Source of the DNA: Afifella aestuarii
GTDB lineage: Bacteria; Pseudomonadota; Alphaproteobacteria; Rhizobiales; Afifellaceae
NCBI RefSeq assembly: GCF_004023665.1
Contig: NZ_SAUF01000001.1
Span: 1,598,501-1,662,500, forward strand
DNA length: 64,000 bases
Direction: 5' to 3'
Below, in pieces: positions 18,696 through 29,067 of this stretch. Made by a program: the position numbers and the translations under genes. The notes under the pieces were generated by a model. It had not been told where the DNA came from. It made no database searches and saw only the letters and a program-made list of their open reading frames with translations. The stretch's first letter is position 1; each line of letters opens with the position of its first letter.

Positions 18696-19796
18696 ATGGC
18701 AAACGCGCCAAAGCAGCAAGCCCGCCCCGCAGGCGGTCGGGCCGGCATGAAGAAGGAACTGCCGGAGCATTTCAAAGCCTACCGGCATGTCTGGGTCTTC
18801 ATCGAATACGAGCACGGGCACGTGCATCCCGTGTCGCTGGAGCTTCTGGGAGAGGGCCGAAAGCTCGCCGAGAAGCTCGACGTGGAGGTCGTGGGCGTCC
18901 TTTTGGGTGGCGACAAGAGCGAACTCGAGGCGGCCGCGAGGGAAGTCTACGAGCACGGTGCCGACGTCCTCTATCAGGTCGCCGATCCGATGCTCGCGCA
19001 TTACCGCAACGAGACCTACACGAAGTGCCTCACGGATCTCGTCAACACCTACAAGCCGGAGATCTTGCTGCTCGGTGCGACGACGCTCGGTCGCGACCTC
19101 GCGGGCTCTGTGGCGACGACGCTGGCAACGGGGCTGACGGCCGATTGCACGGAGCTCGCGATCGACGACGATCGTTCGCTTGCAGCGACGCGGCCGACCT
19201 TCGGCGGGTCGTTGCTGTGCACGATCTACACGCTGAATTTCCGCCCGCAGATGGCGACAGTGCGCCCGCGCGTCATGGCTATGCCGAAACGCGAGCCGGG
19301 ACGCACGGGACGCCTGATCGAGCATCCGCTCAACATGGCGGAGGAGGATGTCGTCACCAAGGTTCTGCGTTTCGTCGCGGACCGTGATTCCAACAAGGTG
19401 CAGCTTGCCTTCGCCGACATCGTCGTGGCCGGCGGGCTCGGGCTTCGCTCGGCTGAGAATTTTCAGCTGGTGAAGGATCTCGCCGAAGTCCTCGGCGCCG
19501 AATACGGCTGCTCACGGCCGCTCGTGCAGAAGGGGTGGGTGCCGGCCGAGCGCCAGATCGGCCAGACCGGCAAGACCATCCGGCCGAAGCTTTACATCGC
19601 CGCCGGCATTTCGGGCGCGATCCAGCACCGTGTCGGTGTGGAGGGAGCGGATCTCATCGTCGCCATCAACAGCGACCCGAACGCTCCCATTTTCGATTTT
19701 GCTCATCTCGGCGTGGTGGCCGATGCCCTGGAAGTGCTTCCGGCGCTGACGCGGGCATTCGCAAAGCACCTCTCCGTCAACCGCCTGGCAGGCTAA
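18696..19796 (+). CDS. fixB: Electron transfer flavoprotein alpha subunit FixB
   Basis: The alpha subunit of the Fix flavoprotein, 366 residues. The C-terminal FAD-binding domain is clear: [14 protein letters not shown], then [21 protein letters not shown] and [16 protein letters not shown]. An N-terminal extension of about 30 residues rich in Ala, Gln and Lys precedes the Rossmann-like domain. Ribosome site TAGGAGG; 12 bases after fixA. Confidence 0.97.
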   Translation: MANAPKQQARPAGGRAGMKKELPEHFKAYRHVWVFIEYEHGHVHPVSLELLGEGRKLAEKLDVEVVGVLLGGDKSELEAAAREVYEHGADVLYQVADPMLAHYRNETYTKCLTDLVNTYKPEILLLGATTLGRDLAGSVATTLATGLTADCTELAIDDDRSLAATRPTFGGSLLCTIYTLNFRPQMATVRPRVMAMPKREPGRTGRLIEHPLNMAEEDVVTKVLRFVADRDSNKVQLAFADIVVAGGLGLRSAENFQLVKDLAEVLGAEYGCSRPLVQKGWVPAERQIGQTGKTIRPKLYIAAGISGAIQHRVGVEGADLIVAINSDPNAPIFDFAHLGVVADALEVLPALTRAFAKHLSVNRLAG

Positions 19797-19806
19797 GGAG
19801 GCAGCC

Positions 19807-21114
19807 ATGGTCGAACAGCGTTTCGATGCGATCGTTGTTGGTGCAGGGCCCTCGGGCAACGCCGCCGCCTACACCCTGGCGAAGGAGGGCTTGAACGTCC
19901 TGCAGCTGGAGCGCGGGGAATATGCCGGCTCCAAGAATGTTCAGGGCGCGATCCTCTATTCCGACGCGCTCGAAAAGCTCATCCCGAATTTTCGTGAGGA
20001 TGCGCCGCTCGAGCGGCATGTCATCGAGCAGCGTCTGTGGATGCTCGATGACGCGTCTTACACCGGCATGCATTACCGCTCGGAAGAGTTCAACGAAGAG
20101 AAGCCGAACCGCTACACGATCATCCGCGCGCAGTTCGACAAATGGTTCAGCCAGAAGGTTCGCGATGCCGGCGCGACCGTCCTTTATGAGACGACGGTCA
20201 AGGAGCTCATTCGCAACACGTCGGGCAAGGTGATCGGCGTGCAGACCGACCGCGAGGATGGCGCGGTGATGGCCGATGTCGTCATCCTTGCGGAAGGCGT
20301 CAACGGCCTCGTTGGCCAGCGTTCGGGGCTGCGCGATGAGCTGAAGCCGGACACCGTGGCGCTTGCGGTCAAAGAAATGCACTTCCTGCCGCGCGACGTC
20401 ATCGAAAGCCGGTTCAACCTCAAGGGCGACGAAGGCGTCGTCATCGAGGCGATGGGCAGCGTGACGCTCGGCATGACCGGGACCGCCTTTCTCTACACCA
20501 ACGAGGAATCGATCTCCGTGGGCATCGGCTGCCTCGTCTCCGACTTCACGGAGAAGCGCGAGGCGCCTTACGAACTCCTGGAGAGGTTCAAGTCGCATCC
20601 GGCGATCGCGCCGCTTCTGGCGGGCTCGGAGGTGAAGGAATATGCCGCTCATCTCATCCCGGAAGGCGGCTACAACGCCATCCCTTCGCTCTTCGGCGAT
20701 GGTTGGCTGATGGTGGGCGATGCCGGGCATTTCGTGAATGCCGTCCACCGCGAGGGTTCCAACCTTGCGATGACGACGGGCCGCGTTGCCGCGGAAACCG
20801 TCGTGCGGCTGCACCGCATGCGCAAGGAGATGACGAAAACCAATCTCGCCGAATATCAGGAGCGGCTGGAGAAGACCTTCGTCCTCAAGGACATGCGCAA
20901 ATACCGCAAGATCCCGGCCTTCCTGCACGGCAACAAGGAAACACTCTTCGGCCTCTATCCGCGTCTCTTGAGCAAGGCGGCGCAGACATGGTTCCGCGTC
21001 GACGGGCTGGACAAGAAGGCGAAGGAGAAAGCGATCGTCTCCTCGTTCCGCCAGGCGCGGACGTTGAGGGGCATGATTGGTGACGCGTTCAAACTGGCGA
21101 GGGCCTGGCGATGA
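19807..21114 (+). CDS. fixC: Flavoprotein-quinone oxidoreductase FixC
   Basis: The ETF-QO-like flavoprotein that, with FixX, passes the high-potential electrons from FixAB to quinone at the membrane. It has 435 residues. The N-terminal FAD fold is [23 protein letters not shown] (first GXGXXG), and a second FAD contact [13 protein letters not shown] lies near residue 300. It overlaps fixX by 4 bases (ATGA). Confidence 0.97.
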   Translation: MVEQRFDAIVVGAGPSGNAAAYTLAKEGLNVLQLERGEYAGSKNVQGAILYSDALEKLIPNFREDAPLERHVIEQRLWMLDDASYTGMHYRSEEFNEEKPNRYTIIRAQFDKWFSQKVRDAGATVLYETTVKELIRNTSGKVIGVQTDREDGAVMADVVILAEGVNGLVGQRSGLRDELKPDTVALAVKEMHFLPRDVIESRFNLKGDEGVVIEAMGSVTLGMTGTAFLYTNEESISVGIGCLVSDFTEKREAPYELLERFKSHPAIAPLLAGSEVKEYAAHLIPEGGYNAIPSLFGDGWLMVGDAGHFVNAVHREGSNLAMTTGRVAAETVVRLHRMRKEMTKTNLAEYQERLEKTFVLKDMRKYRKIPAFLHGNKETLFGLYPRLLSKAAQTWFRVDGLDKKAKEKAIVSSFRQARTLRGMIGDAFKLARAWR

Positions 21115-21410
21115 GCACGGAAACAGATGCCGTGAAGGTTGAAGAGAAGCTTTACTACAACCGTTACGTGGTGGATGCGGGCCGTCCGCACGTCAAGATC
21201 CGCCCGCATGAGGTGCCGTCTCAGGCGCTTCTGGCGCTGACGAAGATCTGCCCGGCGGGCTGCTATGCCCTCAACGACAAGGGGCAGGTCGAGGTGACGC
21301 CCGACGGCTGCATGGAATGCGGCACCTGCCGCATCGTGTGCGCCGATACGCACGACATCGAGTGGAATTATCCGCGCGGCGGTTTCGGCGTCCTGTTCAA
21401 GTTCGGCTGA
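21111..21410 (+). CDS. fixX: Ferredoxin-like protein FixX
   Basis: A 99-residue ferredoxin-like partner of FixC. Conserved cysteines are in [10 protein letters not shown] and [11 protein letters not shown], which match the [4Fe-4S] domain of ETF-QO. The start overlaps the fixC stop. It is the last gene of the nitrogen-fixation island; the next gene (21566) is unrelated. No clear terminator was recognised in the 155-base gap that follows. Confidence 0.96.
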   Translation: MSTETDAVKVEEKLYYNRYVVDAGRPHVKIRPHEVPSQALLALTKICPAGCYALNDKGQVEVTPDGCMECGTCRIVCADTHDIEWNYPRGGFGVLFKFG

Positions 21411-21565
21411 GGCTCGCCTCGGCCGGGCAGGCTGTCATGGACGGTGCCAGGGGGCTTTGGCCGGACATGCAGCCTGCCTATCTTTTCTGCGCGCGGCGCT
21501 GACACGAGCGGAGCCCGAGAGGGTGGGGCGGCTGATTTTGCTGACCCTCACCCTATATCGCGGGC

Positions 21566-22348
21566 ATGGCCTTTTTCTCCGCAGCACGCACTGACCCGCA
21601 ACACGCCGTCCCAGACGGATGCCGCGTCTATGCGATCGGCGACATTCACGGGCGGTTTGATCTGCTTCTCGATCTTCAAGAGCAGATCAAAGCCGATCTC
21701 GCGGCGTCCCCACCGGAAGAGAGCGTCGAGATCTTTCTCGGCGATTACATCGATCGCGGACCCAATTCCCGCGCGGTCCTGGAATATCTGTTCGCGAGCG
21801 AAAAGCTCTGCGACCGCCGCGTCTGCCTCAAGGGCAACCATGAGGCGGTGCTTCTCGAGGTCCTCTCCGATCCGAGCATGCTTCCTTATTGGTGCGGGCA
21901 GGGCGGATCGGCGACGTTGCGCTCGTTCGGCGTTGCGCCTCCTTCGGGCGGAGATCAGCGCTCGCTCGTCACCTGCCATCAGGCTTTGCTGCAGGCGCTG
22001 AGCGGTGGCTTCGAGCAGTTCTTGCGTTCGCTCGCTCTCAGCGAGAGCGTCGGCGACTATTTCTTCGTTCACGCCGGGATCGATCCCAGACGCCCCATGC
22101 GGGCGCAGCGGGAGGAGGATCTCGTGTGGATCCGCGAGCCGTTTCTCTCAAGCGGACGGGATTTCGGCTTCTGTGTCGTGCACGGGCACACGCCTCTCGA
22201 CGAGGTCGACATTCGCCCCAACCGCATCGATATCGACACGCGCGCCTTTGCCTCCGGCCGCCTGACCTGCCTCGTTCTGGAACGGGACGAGCGGCGCTTT
22301 CTGCAGACGCAGGATGTGGCAGAGCCCGAGGCCGTCAGGCGGCGGTGA
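21566..22348 (+). CDS. PPP-family serine/threonine protein phosphatase
   Basis: A calcineurin-like metallophosphatase of 260 residues. The three metal-site motifs are in order: GDIHGR near residue 29, GDYIDRG near 61, and GNHEA near 91, followed by histidines in FFVHAGID and VHGHTP. This is the bacterial PPP type (PrpA/PrpB-like), able to remove phosphate from proteins; the substrate is unknown. Its 3' end overlaps the convergent prenyltransferase gene by 14 bases. Confidence 0.9.
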   Translation: MAFFSAARTDPQHAVPDGCRVYAIGDIHGRFDLLLDLQEQIKADLAASPPEESVEIFLGDYIDRGPNSRAVLEYLFASEKLCDRRVCLKGNHEAVLLEVLSDPSMLPYWCGQGGSATLRSFGVAPPSGGDQRSLVTCHQALLQALSGGFEQFLRSLALSESVGDYFFVHAGIDPRRPMRAQREEDLVWIREPFLSSGRDFGFCVVHGHTPLDEVDIRPNRIDIDTRAFASGRLTCLVLERDERRFLQTQDVAEPEAVRRR

Positions 22349-23261
22349 AGATCAGACCAAGGCTGACGGTGAGACAGAGCGCGGCCTGAACCGACGCGGT
22401 CTGTCCGAGACAGCCGTTGAAATCGGCGGGTGTCGTGGCATTGCGGAAAGCCATGTGAGCCTTCCAGGCAAGCGGAATGCAGATGAGGCCGAGGAGAGCG
22501 CCGGTGAGGTGTTCGCCGACGAGGGCGAGCAGGGTGATCATCACAAAGCTCGCGGCGAGCAGACGGCCGTAAAGGCGTCCGGCGCCGAGAGGCCCGACGC
22601 GGATCGCGAGCGTCTGGCGGCCGGCGAGCGTATCGCTTTCGCGATCGCGCGTGTTGTTGACGAGGAGAACGGCGGCTGCCGGCAACCCGATCGCCACGCC
22701 GAGAAGGATGGCCGGGAAGTCGATGAAACCCGTCTGCAGATAGAACGTCCCGTCGACAGCGACGAGACCGAAAAAGGTGATGACGAAGGCCTCGCCCCAA
22801 GTGCTGCGTGAGATCGGCCAGGGCCCCGACGAATAGGCGTAGCCTGCGATCAGCGACAGGATGCCGACGATGAGGATCGGGATACCGCCGGCCTGGATGA
22901 GATAAAGGCCGCCGAGGGCTGCGATGAAGAAGGCGAGATGCGTGGCGTGGAAGACCTCGCGCGCCGTCGCCCAGCCCTTTTGCGTGACCCGAGGAGGGCC
23001 GATGCGGCCGGAATCGTCTGTCCCGTTCAAAGCGTCGACGGCGTCGTTGTTGAGATTGGTGCCGATCTGGATGGCCACGGCCGAAATCAGGGTCACCAGC
23101 GCCAGAAGCAGGTGAAAATCGCCGTTCTCGGCCCATGCCAGCGTCAGGCCAGCGACGACCGGCGAGACGGAGAGCGCCAGCGTGCGCGGACGGATGGCGT
23201 ACCACCAAATGGCGAAAGGAGACGGTTTTTCCGGGGTCATCGCATCGACCATAACCATCAT
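22335..23261 (-). CDS. menA: UbiA-family prenyltransferase, probably MenA
   Basis: A polytopic membrane prenyltransferase of about 308 residues. The first Asp-rich motif is NLNNDAVDALNGTDD, where Mg-diphosphate binds; the second is NNTRDRESDTLAG. Overall form (WWYAIRPRTLALSVSPV at the N-terminus, GYAYSSGPWPIS) is that of 1,4-dihydroxy-2-naphthoate polyprenyltransferase, which makes demethylmenaquinone. Other men genes are not in the window, so the quinone role is inference. The frame is open upstream to 23345; ATG 23261 is taken as the start because translation before it looks non-family. Confidence 0.8.
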   Translation of the reverse strand: MMVMVDAMTPEKPSPFAIWWYAIRPRTLALSVSPVVAGLTLAWAENGDFHLLLALVTLISAVAIQIGTNLNNDAVDALNGTDDSGRIGPPRVTQKGWATAREVFHATHLAFFIAALGGLYLIQAGGIPILIVGILSLIAGYAYSSGPWPISRSTWGEAFVITFFGLVAVDGTFYLQTGFIDFPAILLGVAIGLPAAAVLLVNNTRDRESDTLAGRQTLAIRVGPLGAGRLYGRLLAASFVMITLLALVGEHLTGALLGLICIPLAWKAHMAFRNATTPADFNGCLGQTASVQAALCLTVSLGLIFTAA

Positions 23262-23400
23262 GCTGTCGCCGAGCTGTGGGCGGCACCGATGGTATTTGTA
23301 TTGCAAGATTGGCCCGGTGTAACGAGCCGTTGACACTTGGGTCAACGGCTCTTTCTGTCCTTCAGGGTGCGGCCCTTTGGAGCGCCGCGACAGTCTCCGC

Positions 23401-25299
23401 TCAGCTCAATCGGCCTTTCTGGCGCAGGTAAGCGATGATCTCGTCGGCCAGTTCTTCCGGGGAAGCCGAGGTCGTGTCGACGGTGATTTCGGCGTTTTCC
23501 GGCACCTGGTAGGGCGAATCGATGCCCGTGAAATTTTTCAGCTGCCCGGCCCGCGCCTTTGCGTAGAGCCCCTTCGGGTCGCGCTTTTCGGCGATGTCGA
23601 GAGGCGTGTCGACGAAGACTTCGACGAATTCCCCCTCCATCATCAGCTGACGCGCCATCTGCCGTTCGGAGCGGAAGGGCGAGATGAAGGAGACGAGGAC
23701 GATGAGGCCTGCGTCCGTCATCAGTTTCGCCGTCTCGGCGACGCGGCGGATGTTTTCCACCCGGTCGGCGTCGGTGAAACCGAGATCGCGGTTGAGACCA
23801 TGGCGAACGTTGTCGCCGTCGAGCGTGATCGTGTGCCGGCCGGCCGCATAGAGTTTCTTTTCGACCCAATTGGCGACGGTCGACTTGCCGGCGCCGGAGA
23901 GGCCAGTGAACCACAACACCGTGGGCTTCTGGTTCTTCAGACGCGCACGGGCATTGCGGTCGACGTCGAGCGACTGCCAATGAATGTTGGCGGCACGTCT
24001 CAGCGAGAAATCGACCATGCCAGCGGCGACAGTCGAATGGGTGAACCGGTCGATCAGGATGAAGCCGCCGGTTTCGCGGTTCTCGCCGTAAGGATCGAAT
24101 GCAATCGGATGCGCCAGCGACAGGTTGGCAAACCCGATCTCGTTCAATTCCAGGACCTTGCCGGCCGTCTCTTCAAGCGTGTCGACGGAAAGGTGATGCT
24201 TCAGTTCGCTTACCTGCGCCGAGACCATGCGGTTGGCGGCTTTCAGCCAATAAGGCCGGCCGGGCAGAAGCGGCTCTTCCGCCATCCAGACGAGATGGGC
24301 GGCGATTTGATCCGTCACTTCCGGCCGGTTTTCCGCCGGCACCAGAACGTCGCCGCGGGCGATATCGACCTCGTCGGCAAGCCGCAGCATGATCGACTGG
24401 CCGGCGACGGCCTCCTCAAGTGAATTCTCGCCGATGTCGATTGCTGTCACGCGGCTCTTTTTGCCGGAGGCCGCCACCACGACTTCATCGCCAACGGCGA
24501 TGCGCCCGGATGAGATCGTGCCCGCATAGCCGCGGAAGGTATGATCGGGCCGGCACACCCATTGCACCGGAAAGCGCAACGGCGTTTCGACGAGGCCCGG
24601 AGCGGATGGCGCTTCCTCCAGGAACGGCAGGAGGGCCGGACCCTTCCACCAGGAGAGGCGCGGGCTCGGGCCCGTGACGTTGTCGCCTTCGCGCGCCGAG
24701 AGCGGGATCGGCGTGACGCTTTCGATGCGCGTGCGCTCGGCAAAAGCTGCGAAATCTGCCGCGATCTTCTCGAAAACGGCCTCATCGTAGCCGACGAGAT
24801 CCATCTTGTTGACGGCCAGCACGACCTGCTTGATGCCCATCAGCGAGCAGATCAGGGCATGGCGGCGCGTCTGTCGCGACAGGCCTTTTTCGGCGTCGAC
24901 CAGGAGAATGGCGAGCTCGGCGGTCGACGCTCCGGTCGCCATGTTGCGGGTGTACTGCTCGTGGCCCGGCGTGTCGGCGATGATGAAGCGCCGGCGGGGC
25001 GTCGCAAAAAAGCGCCAGGCGACGTCGATCGTGATGCCTTGCTCGCGCTCGGCCTCGAGCCCATCGACGAGGAGCGCAAAGTCGATGTCGCCACCGGTGG
25101 TGCCGTGGCGGCGGCTGTCTCGCTCCAGATCGGCGATCTGGTCCTGCAAGAGCAGCTTGGAATCGTAAAGGAGGCGTCCGATCAGGGTCGACTTGCCGTC
25201 ATCGACGGAGCCGCAGGTCAAAACGCGCAGGGTGTCGGGCGCGGCAAGCGTGCCGGCGAGCGTCTGCATGCTCGCGGGGTTGGTGCTGGCGGTATCCAT
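23401..25299 (-). CDS. cysNC: Bifunctional sulfate adenylyltransferase subunit 1 / APS kinase CysNC
   Basis: A fusion of 632 residues. The N-terminal GTPase (CysN) has [15 protein letters not shown] as P-loop and drives ATP sulfurylase. The C-terminal APS kinase (CysC), from about residue 445, has [17 protein letters not shown]. With CysD it makes APS and then PAPS from sulfate. The same architecture is found in NodQ, but no nod genes are present. Its start shares one base with the cysD stop (TGATG on the minus strand). No PAPS reductase is near, so PAPS could feed assimilation elsewhere or sulfation. Confidence 0.95.
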   Translation of the reverse strand: MDTASTNPASMQTLAGTLAAPDTLRVLTCGSVDDGKSTLIGRLLYDSKLLLQDQIADLERDSRRHGTTGGDIDFALLVDGLEAEREQGITIDVAWRFFATPRRRFIIADTPGHEQYTRNMATGASTAELAILLVDAEKGLSRQTRRHALICSLMGIKQVVLAVNKMDLVGYDEAVFEKIAADFAAFAERTRIESVTPIPLSAREGDNVTGPSPRLSWWKGPALLPFLEEAPSAPGLVETPLRFPVQWVCRPDHTFRGYAGTISSGRIAVGDEVVVAASGKKSRVTAIDIGENSLEEAVAGQSIMLRLADEVDIARGDVLVPAENRPEVTDQIAAHLVWMAEEPLLPGRPYWLKAANRMVSAQVSELKHHLSVDTLEETAGKVLELNEIGFANLSLAHPIAFDPYGENRETGGFILIDRFTHSTVAAGMVDFSLRRAANIHWQSLDVDRNARARLKNQKPTVLWFTGLSGAGKSTVANWVEKKLYAAGRHTITLDGDNVRHGLNRDLGFTDADRVENIRRVAETAKLMTDAGLIVLVSFISPFRSERQMARQLMMEGEFVEVFVDTPLDIAEKRDPKGLYAKARAGQLKNFTGIDSPYQVPENAEITVDTTSASPEELADEIIAYLRQKGRLS

Positions 25300-26201
25300 C
25301 AGAAATAGCCTTCCCGCTTCTTGCGCTCCATGGAAGCCGAGGCTTCCCGGTCGATGGCGCGGCCGCCGCGCTCCGACTGGGTCGCACCCATCGTCTCCAT
25401 GACCACTTCGGCAAGTGTGGTTGCCGACGATTCCACAGCGCCGGTCAGCGGATAGCAGCCGAGCGTGCGGAAACGGATGAGCCGCTGTTGCGGGACTTCG
25501 CCCGGCATAAGCCGCATGCGGTCGTCATCGACCATGATCCATTGGTCGTCGCGCTTCACGACCGGCCGTTCGGCCGCGAAGTAAAGCGGCACCAGCGGAA
25601 TGTTCTCGCGCTCGATATAGGTCCAGATATCGAGCTCGGTCCAATTGGAGAGCGGGAAAACGCGCATCGATTCGCCCTCATGGATGAGGGTGTTGTAGAG
25701 GCGCCATATCTCCGGGCGCTGGTTGCGCGGATCCCAGCCATGGCTCTTGGAGCGGAAGGAGAAGATCCGCTCCTTGGCACGTGACTTCTCCTCATCGCGG
25801 CGGGCGCCGCCGAAGGCTGCATCGAAATGATGCCTGTCGAGCGCCTGCTTCAGACCCTCCGTCTTCATGACGCGCGTGTAATTGGCGCCGTGGTCGAACG
25901 GGTTTAGGCCGGCGGCGACGCCTTCCTGATTGACATGGACGATGAGCTCCATGCCCGCCTCGGCGGCCATCCGGTTGCGGAAGGCGTACATGTCACGAAA
26001 CTTCCAGGTTGTATCGACATGCAGAAGCGGGAAGGGAGGCGGAGCCGGATGGAAGGCCTTGCGCGCGAGATGCAGCATGACCGACGAATCCTTGCCGATC
26101 GAATACAGCATCACCGGGTTGCGGCATTCGGCTGCCACTTCCCTGAAGATGTGCAGGCTTTCTGCTTCCAACCGGTCAAGGTGGGACAGATTTGCGGACA
26201 T
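25299..26201 (-). CDS. cysD: Sulfate adenylyltransferase subunit 2 CysD
   Basis: The catalytic subunit of ATP sulfurylase, about 300 residues. The PP-loop is [18 protein letters not shown], and the C-terminal half holds the family run [25 protein letters not shown]. The start is set at the ATG at 26201 ([21 protein letters not shown]), the usual CysD N-terminus; the frame is open upstream but unlike the family. It lies 22 bases downstream of ugd and is coupled to cysNC, so the three form one operon. Confidence 0.96.
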   Translation of the reverse strand: MSANLSHLDRLEAESLHIFREVAAECRNPVMLYSIGKDSSVMLHLARKAFHPAPPPFPLLHVDTTWKFRDMYAFRNRMAAEAGMELIVHVNQEGVAAGLNPFDHGANYTRVMKTEGLKQALDRHHFDAAFGGARRDEEKSRAKERIFSFRSKSHGWDPRNQRPEIWRLYNTLIHEGESMRVFPLSNWTELDIWTYIERENIPLVPLYFAAERPVVKRDDQWIMVDDDRMRLMPGEVPQQRLIRFRTLGCYPLTGAVESSATTLAEVVMETMGATQSERGGRAIDREASASMERKKREGYF

Positions 26202-26223
26202 GTGTTTTACGCTTTGAGAGATT

Positions 26224-27573
26224 TCAGGAGGACACAAGGCGCGGGCGCGCCGGGCTCTGAGGCTCGGCAGGGCGCGGTTTGCGGCCAACGCTGTGATAGT
26301 TGAAGGCGTGGGGTGCCACTTCTTCAGGCGGATAGATGTTGCGCAGATCGACTAGGACATTGCCGCGCATCGTCCGCGAAAGCGTGGCGAGATTAAGGGC
26401 ACGGTACTCGTTCCACTCCGTCATAATGACGAGGCCGTCGGCGCTTTCGGCCGCGGCATAGGGCGACGCGCACCAGGTCACGCCCGGAAGCAGCGGTTTT
26501 GCCGCTTCGGCCGCCTGGGGGTCGTGGGCGCGAATGGTGGCTCCCGCGGACTGTAGCGCGGGAATGGCGGTCAGGCTCGGGGCCTCGCGGATGTCATCGG
26601 TGTTGGGCTTGAAGGCGATGCCGAGCACGGCGATCGTCTTGCCCTCGACGCTGCCGCCATGTGCGGCGATCACCCGTTCGGGGATCGAGCGCATGCGCTC
26701 CTCGTTGACGGCGATCGTGGTTTCGACAAGCCGGATCGGACTGCCAAGACGGCGCGCGGTGGCAGCCAGCGCCCGCGTGTCCTTGGGAAAGCAGGAGCCG
26801 CCATAGCCCGGCCCCGGATGCAGGAATTTCGGTCCGATACGATTGTCGAGACCAATGCCTCGGGCGATGTCCTGGACGTTGCCGCCGACGATCTCGCAGA
26901 GGTCGGCGATCTCGTTGATGAAGCTGATCTTCATCGCGAGGAAAGCGTTCGCCGCGTATTTCGTGATTTCCGCGTTCTCGAGCGAGGTGAAGACGATCGG
27001 CGTCTGACGCAGATTGAGCGGGCGATAAAGCGCCTTCAGGGTCTGTTCGCCGTGCGCATCTTCAACGCCCACGACGACGCGGTCAGGGCGGAGAAAATCT
27101 TCGATCGCCGCACCTTCGCGGAGGAATTCCGGATTGGAGGCGACGGAGAATTCTTTGTCCGGGGCCGTCTCCTCGATGATGCGGCGCACTTCGCGGCAGG
27201 TGCCGACGACGACCGTCGATTTGATGACCACGACAGAGCCAGAGCGCATGGCTTCGCCGACTTCGCGGGCTGCGGCGTAGACATAGGAAAGGTCCGCTTC
27301 GCCGTCGCCGCGTCGCGTTGGTGTGCCAACCGCGATGAAGATGACGTCGGCGTTCTCGACGGCCCCCGCGAGGTCCGTGGTGAAGGTCAGGCGGCCGGCG
27401 TTTTTGACCATCAGCTCCGCGAGACCGGGTTCGTAGATCGGCACTTCGCCCCGTTGCAGGGCTTCGATCTTCGCCTGGTCTTTGTCGACGCACGTGACGT
27501 CGAAGCCGAACTCGGAAAAGCAGACACCAGAGACCAAGCCTACATAGCCGGTCCCAATCATCGTGATGCGCAT
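26224..27573 (-). CDS. ugd: UDP-glucose 6-dehydrogenase
   Basis: Oxidises UDP-glucose to UDP-glucuronate. It has 449 residues. The NAD-binding N-terminus is [16 protein letters not shown]; the catalytic cysteine is in [12 protein letters not shown] near residue 260; and the C-terminal domain has [16 protein letters not shown]. The product supplies uronic acids for surface polysaccharide or glucuronolipids (note the Agt-like glycosyltransferase at 49754). The C-terminus is about 10 residues longer than usual and basic. It is the first gene of ugd-cysD-cysNC. Confidence 0.95.
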   Translation of the reverse strand: MRITMIGTGYVGLVSGVCFSEFGFDVTCVDKDQAKIEALQRGEVPIYEPGLAELMVKNAGRLTFTTDLAGAVENADVIFIAVGTPTRRGDGEADLSYVYAAAREVGEAMRSGSVVVIKSTVVVGTCREVRRIIEETAPDKEFSVASNPEFLREGAAIEDFLRPDRVVVGVEDAHGEQTLKALYRPLNLRQTPIVFTSLENAEITKYAANAFLAMKISFINEIADLCEIVGGNVQDIARGIGLDNRIGPKFLHPGPGYGGSCFPKDTRALAATARRLGSPIRLVETTIAVNEERMRSIPERVIAAHGGSVEGKTIAVLGIAFKPNTDDIREAPSLTAIPALQSAGATIRAHDPQAAEAAKPLLPGVTWCASPYAAAESADGLVIMTEWNEYRALNLATLSRTMRGNVLVDLRNIYPPEEVAPHAFNYHSVGRKPRPAEPQSPARPRLVSS

Positions 27574-27642
27574 GGCGGTCTTCCTCGCGAACGCGGCTCT
27601 TAAGCCACGTCGAGGCGGTTATTGCAATTGCGAGAAAGACAC

Positions 27643-27668
27643 AAAAAGGGCCGGCACGAAGCCGGCCC
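27643..27668 (-). terminator. Rho-independent terminator of the CsbD-like gene
   Basis: On the minus strand a perfect 8-bp stem (GGGCCGGC paired with GCCGGCCC, 5-base loop) is followed by TTTTT. It lies 30 bases after the CsbD-like stop codon and separates that gene from ugd. Confidence 0.85.
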
Positions 27669-27698
27669 TGAACTTGTTTATCCTACACCTCGACCGTC

Positions 27699-27896
27699 TT
27701 AGTGACGGGCGAGCCAGTCGTCGATTTCACGCTCGGCCTCGTCCTTGGCCACGCCGTAGCGTTCCTGGATCTTGCCGGCGAGTGCCTCGCGGTTGCCCTC
27801 GACCTGGTCGAGCTCGTCGTCGGTGAGCTTGCCCCACTGGGCCTGAGCGTTGCCCTTGAACTGTTTCCAGTTGCCTTGAACACGATCCCAATTCAT
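27699..27896 (-). CDS. CsbD-like general stress protein
   Basis: A 65-residue acidic and basic helical protein. The start MNWDRVQGNWKQFKG and the core WGKLTDDELDQVEGNREALAGKIQERYG are the CsbD family signature. CsbD-like proteins are strongly induced by general stress sigma factors; their molecular role is unknown. An exact GGAAC-N17-CGTT promoter lies just upstream and a terminator just downstream, so it is a one-gene unit. Confidence 0.95.
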   Translation of the reverse strand: MNWDRVQGNWKQFKGNAQAQWGKLTDDELDQVEGNREALAGKIQERYGVAKDEAEREIDDWLARH

Positions 27897-27927
27897 CTCG
27901 TTCTCCTGTTAATTACGATGTCAGGAA

Positions 27928-27953
27928 AACGAGGATCGCCGTCACGCGGTTCC
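27928..27953 (-). promoter_or_regulatory. EcfG-type promoter of the CsbD-like gene
   Basis: On the minus strand GGAAC (27953-27949), 17 bases, then CGTT (27931-27928), the exact consensus of alphaproteobacterial general stress sigma factors. Transcription would begin near 27921, about 25 bases before the start codon at 27896. Confidence 0.85.
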
Positions 27954-28006
27954 ACGCCGAGGTCGCCGGTCAAGGAAAACCTCTTACCCCGGCTAATAGA
28001 TTTCGG

Positions 28007-28900
28007 CTATTTGATTTCTTCCTTTACCTGCGCGTAAGCGAGCAGCGCGAAGAGTGCCGTACCGCCCAGGACGTTGCCTATTAATACAGGCACAGTGAAG
28101 TGCCATAACATTGTGAAGATGCTGATATCGCCATGCGCAACGAGCAGGAATGCCTCGACGCTGCCGGCAATAATGTGGGTGAATTCGGCGATCGCGATGA
28201 TGTAGGTGAAAAGCACGATCACGAGGAACTCGCTGCCGGAAGCGCTCGGCAAAATCCACACGATCGCAGCGATGAGAAAGCCGGCACCGACGGCGCGCAC
28301 GAACATTGTGAACCAACTCTTGTCCATCATCTCCCGGCTGATATCCAGCATCGCCTGGAAGACCTCCGGGTGGGTGCCGGGAAGAGCTGCATTGAAGAGC
28401 GCGACACCGAGCGTGCCGACCATATTGGCGACGAAGACCACGCTCCATAAGCGCATGACACAGAGGACATTTTTGCGCGTAAATTCCGCTGCGAGCGGCA
28501 GGATCGGGGCGATGGTATTTTCGGTGAAGAGCTGCTGGCGGGCGAGAATGACGAGCAGGAATCCGACGCAATAGCCAAAATTATCGACCAGCGGTCGCCA
28601 TGGAGCATCGGGCAGGTGTTCGCGCAAGGCTGCTTCGGCCACGAGCGAGAAACCGATCGACAATCCCGCGGCGATGCCCGACCACCACAGGGAGGAGGTG
28701 GGGCGCTCCATTTCCTCCTCGCCCTCCTGCCGCACCACTTCGTAAATCGCCGGCACGGACAGGCGCAGTCTTTTCTCGACGGTCTTGGCTTCACGCTGGG
28801 TGAGGCCGCGAGAATCCTGGGCGCGCTCGGCCCCTCGGCTCGCGCGCTCCTCGTTTCGCTTTGTCGGCTTTTCGTTTTGTTCGCTCTGAGTGTCGCTCAT
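28007..28900 (-). CDS. Formate/nitrite transporter family protein (YfdC-like)
   Basis: A 297-residue membrane protein of the FNT channel family. A charged cytoplasmic N-terminus of about 65 residues (rich in Glu, Arg and Gln) precedes six predicted membrane segments. FNT hallmarks include LFTENTIAPILPL and the re-entrant AEFTHIIAGSVEAFLLV. The long N-terminus and the FTH/AGS residues point to the YfdC branch, whose substrate is unknown, rather than FocA or NirC. It lies between the CsbD-like gene and the stress gene at 29068, but no EcfG-type promoter was found for it. Confidence 0.87.
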   Translation of the reverse strand: MSDTQSEQNEKPTKRNEERASRGAERAQDSRGLTQREAKTVEKRLRLSVPAIYEVVRQEGEEEMERPTSSLWWSGIAAGLSIGFSLVAEAALREHLPDAPWRPLVDNFGYCVGFLLVILARQQLFTENTIAPILPLAAEFTRKNVLCVMRLWSVVFVANMVGTLGVALFNAALPGTHPEVFQAMLDISREMMDKSWFTMFVRAVGAGFLIAAIVWILPSASGSEFLVIVLFTYIIAIAEFTHIIAGSVEAFLLVAHGDISIFTMLWHFTVPVLIGNVLGGTALFALLAYAQVKEEIK

Positions 28901-29022
28901 CTTCGCTCGATTCCGCTTCTCGCCATAATCCCGTCACCGGTGGATCAAGATTGCGCTGCAAGAGCGCGCTTCAAGGTGGCATGGCCAATCCGCCACGAGG
29001 GAAGGGCCGCGTTATCCGAGTG

Positions 29023-29047
29023 GGAACTCACCAGCCTTCGGCACATT
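29023..29047 (+). promoter_or_regulatory. Possible EcfG-type promoter (GGAAC-N16-CATT)
   Basis: GGAAC at 29023, then 16 bases and CATT at 29044; it fits the looser rule GGAAC-N18-TT but has A in place of G in the -10. The resulting leader to ATG 29068 would be about 14 bases, with AAGGAGG right at its start, so this call is weak. Confidence 0.4.
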
Positions 29048-29067
29048 CACTGCTCAAGGAGGACGAT

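Noticed and set aside
21411-21565. Attachment site or repeat marking the edge of the nif island.
   Set aside because: No direct repeat, tRNA or integrase is visible; the boundary is a simple change of gene content.
23401-26201. cysD-cysNC as the nodulation genes nodP-nodQ.
   Set aside because: The fusion is the same as NodQ, but no nodABC, nod box or sulfotransferase is in the window; ordinary sulfate activation is simpler.
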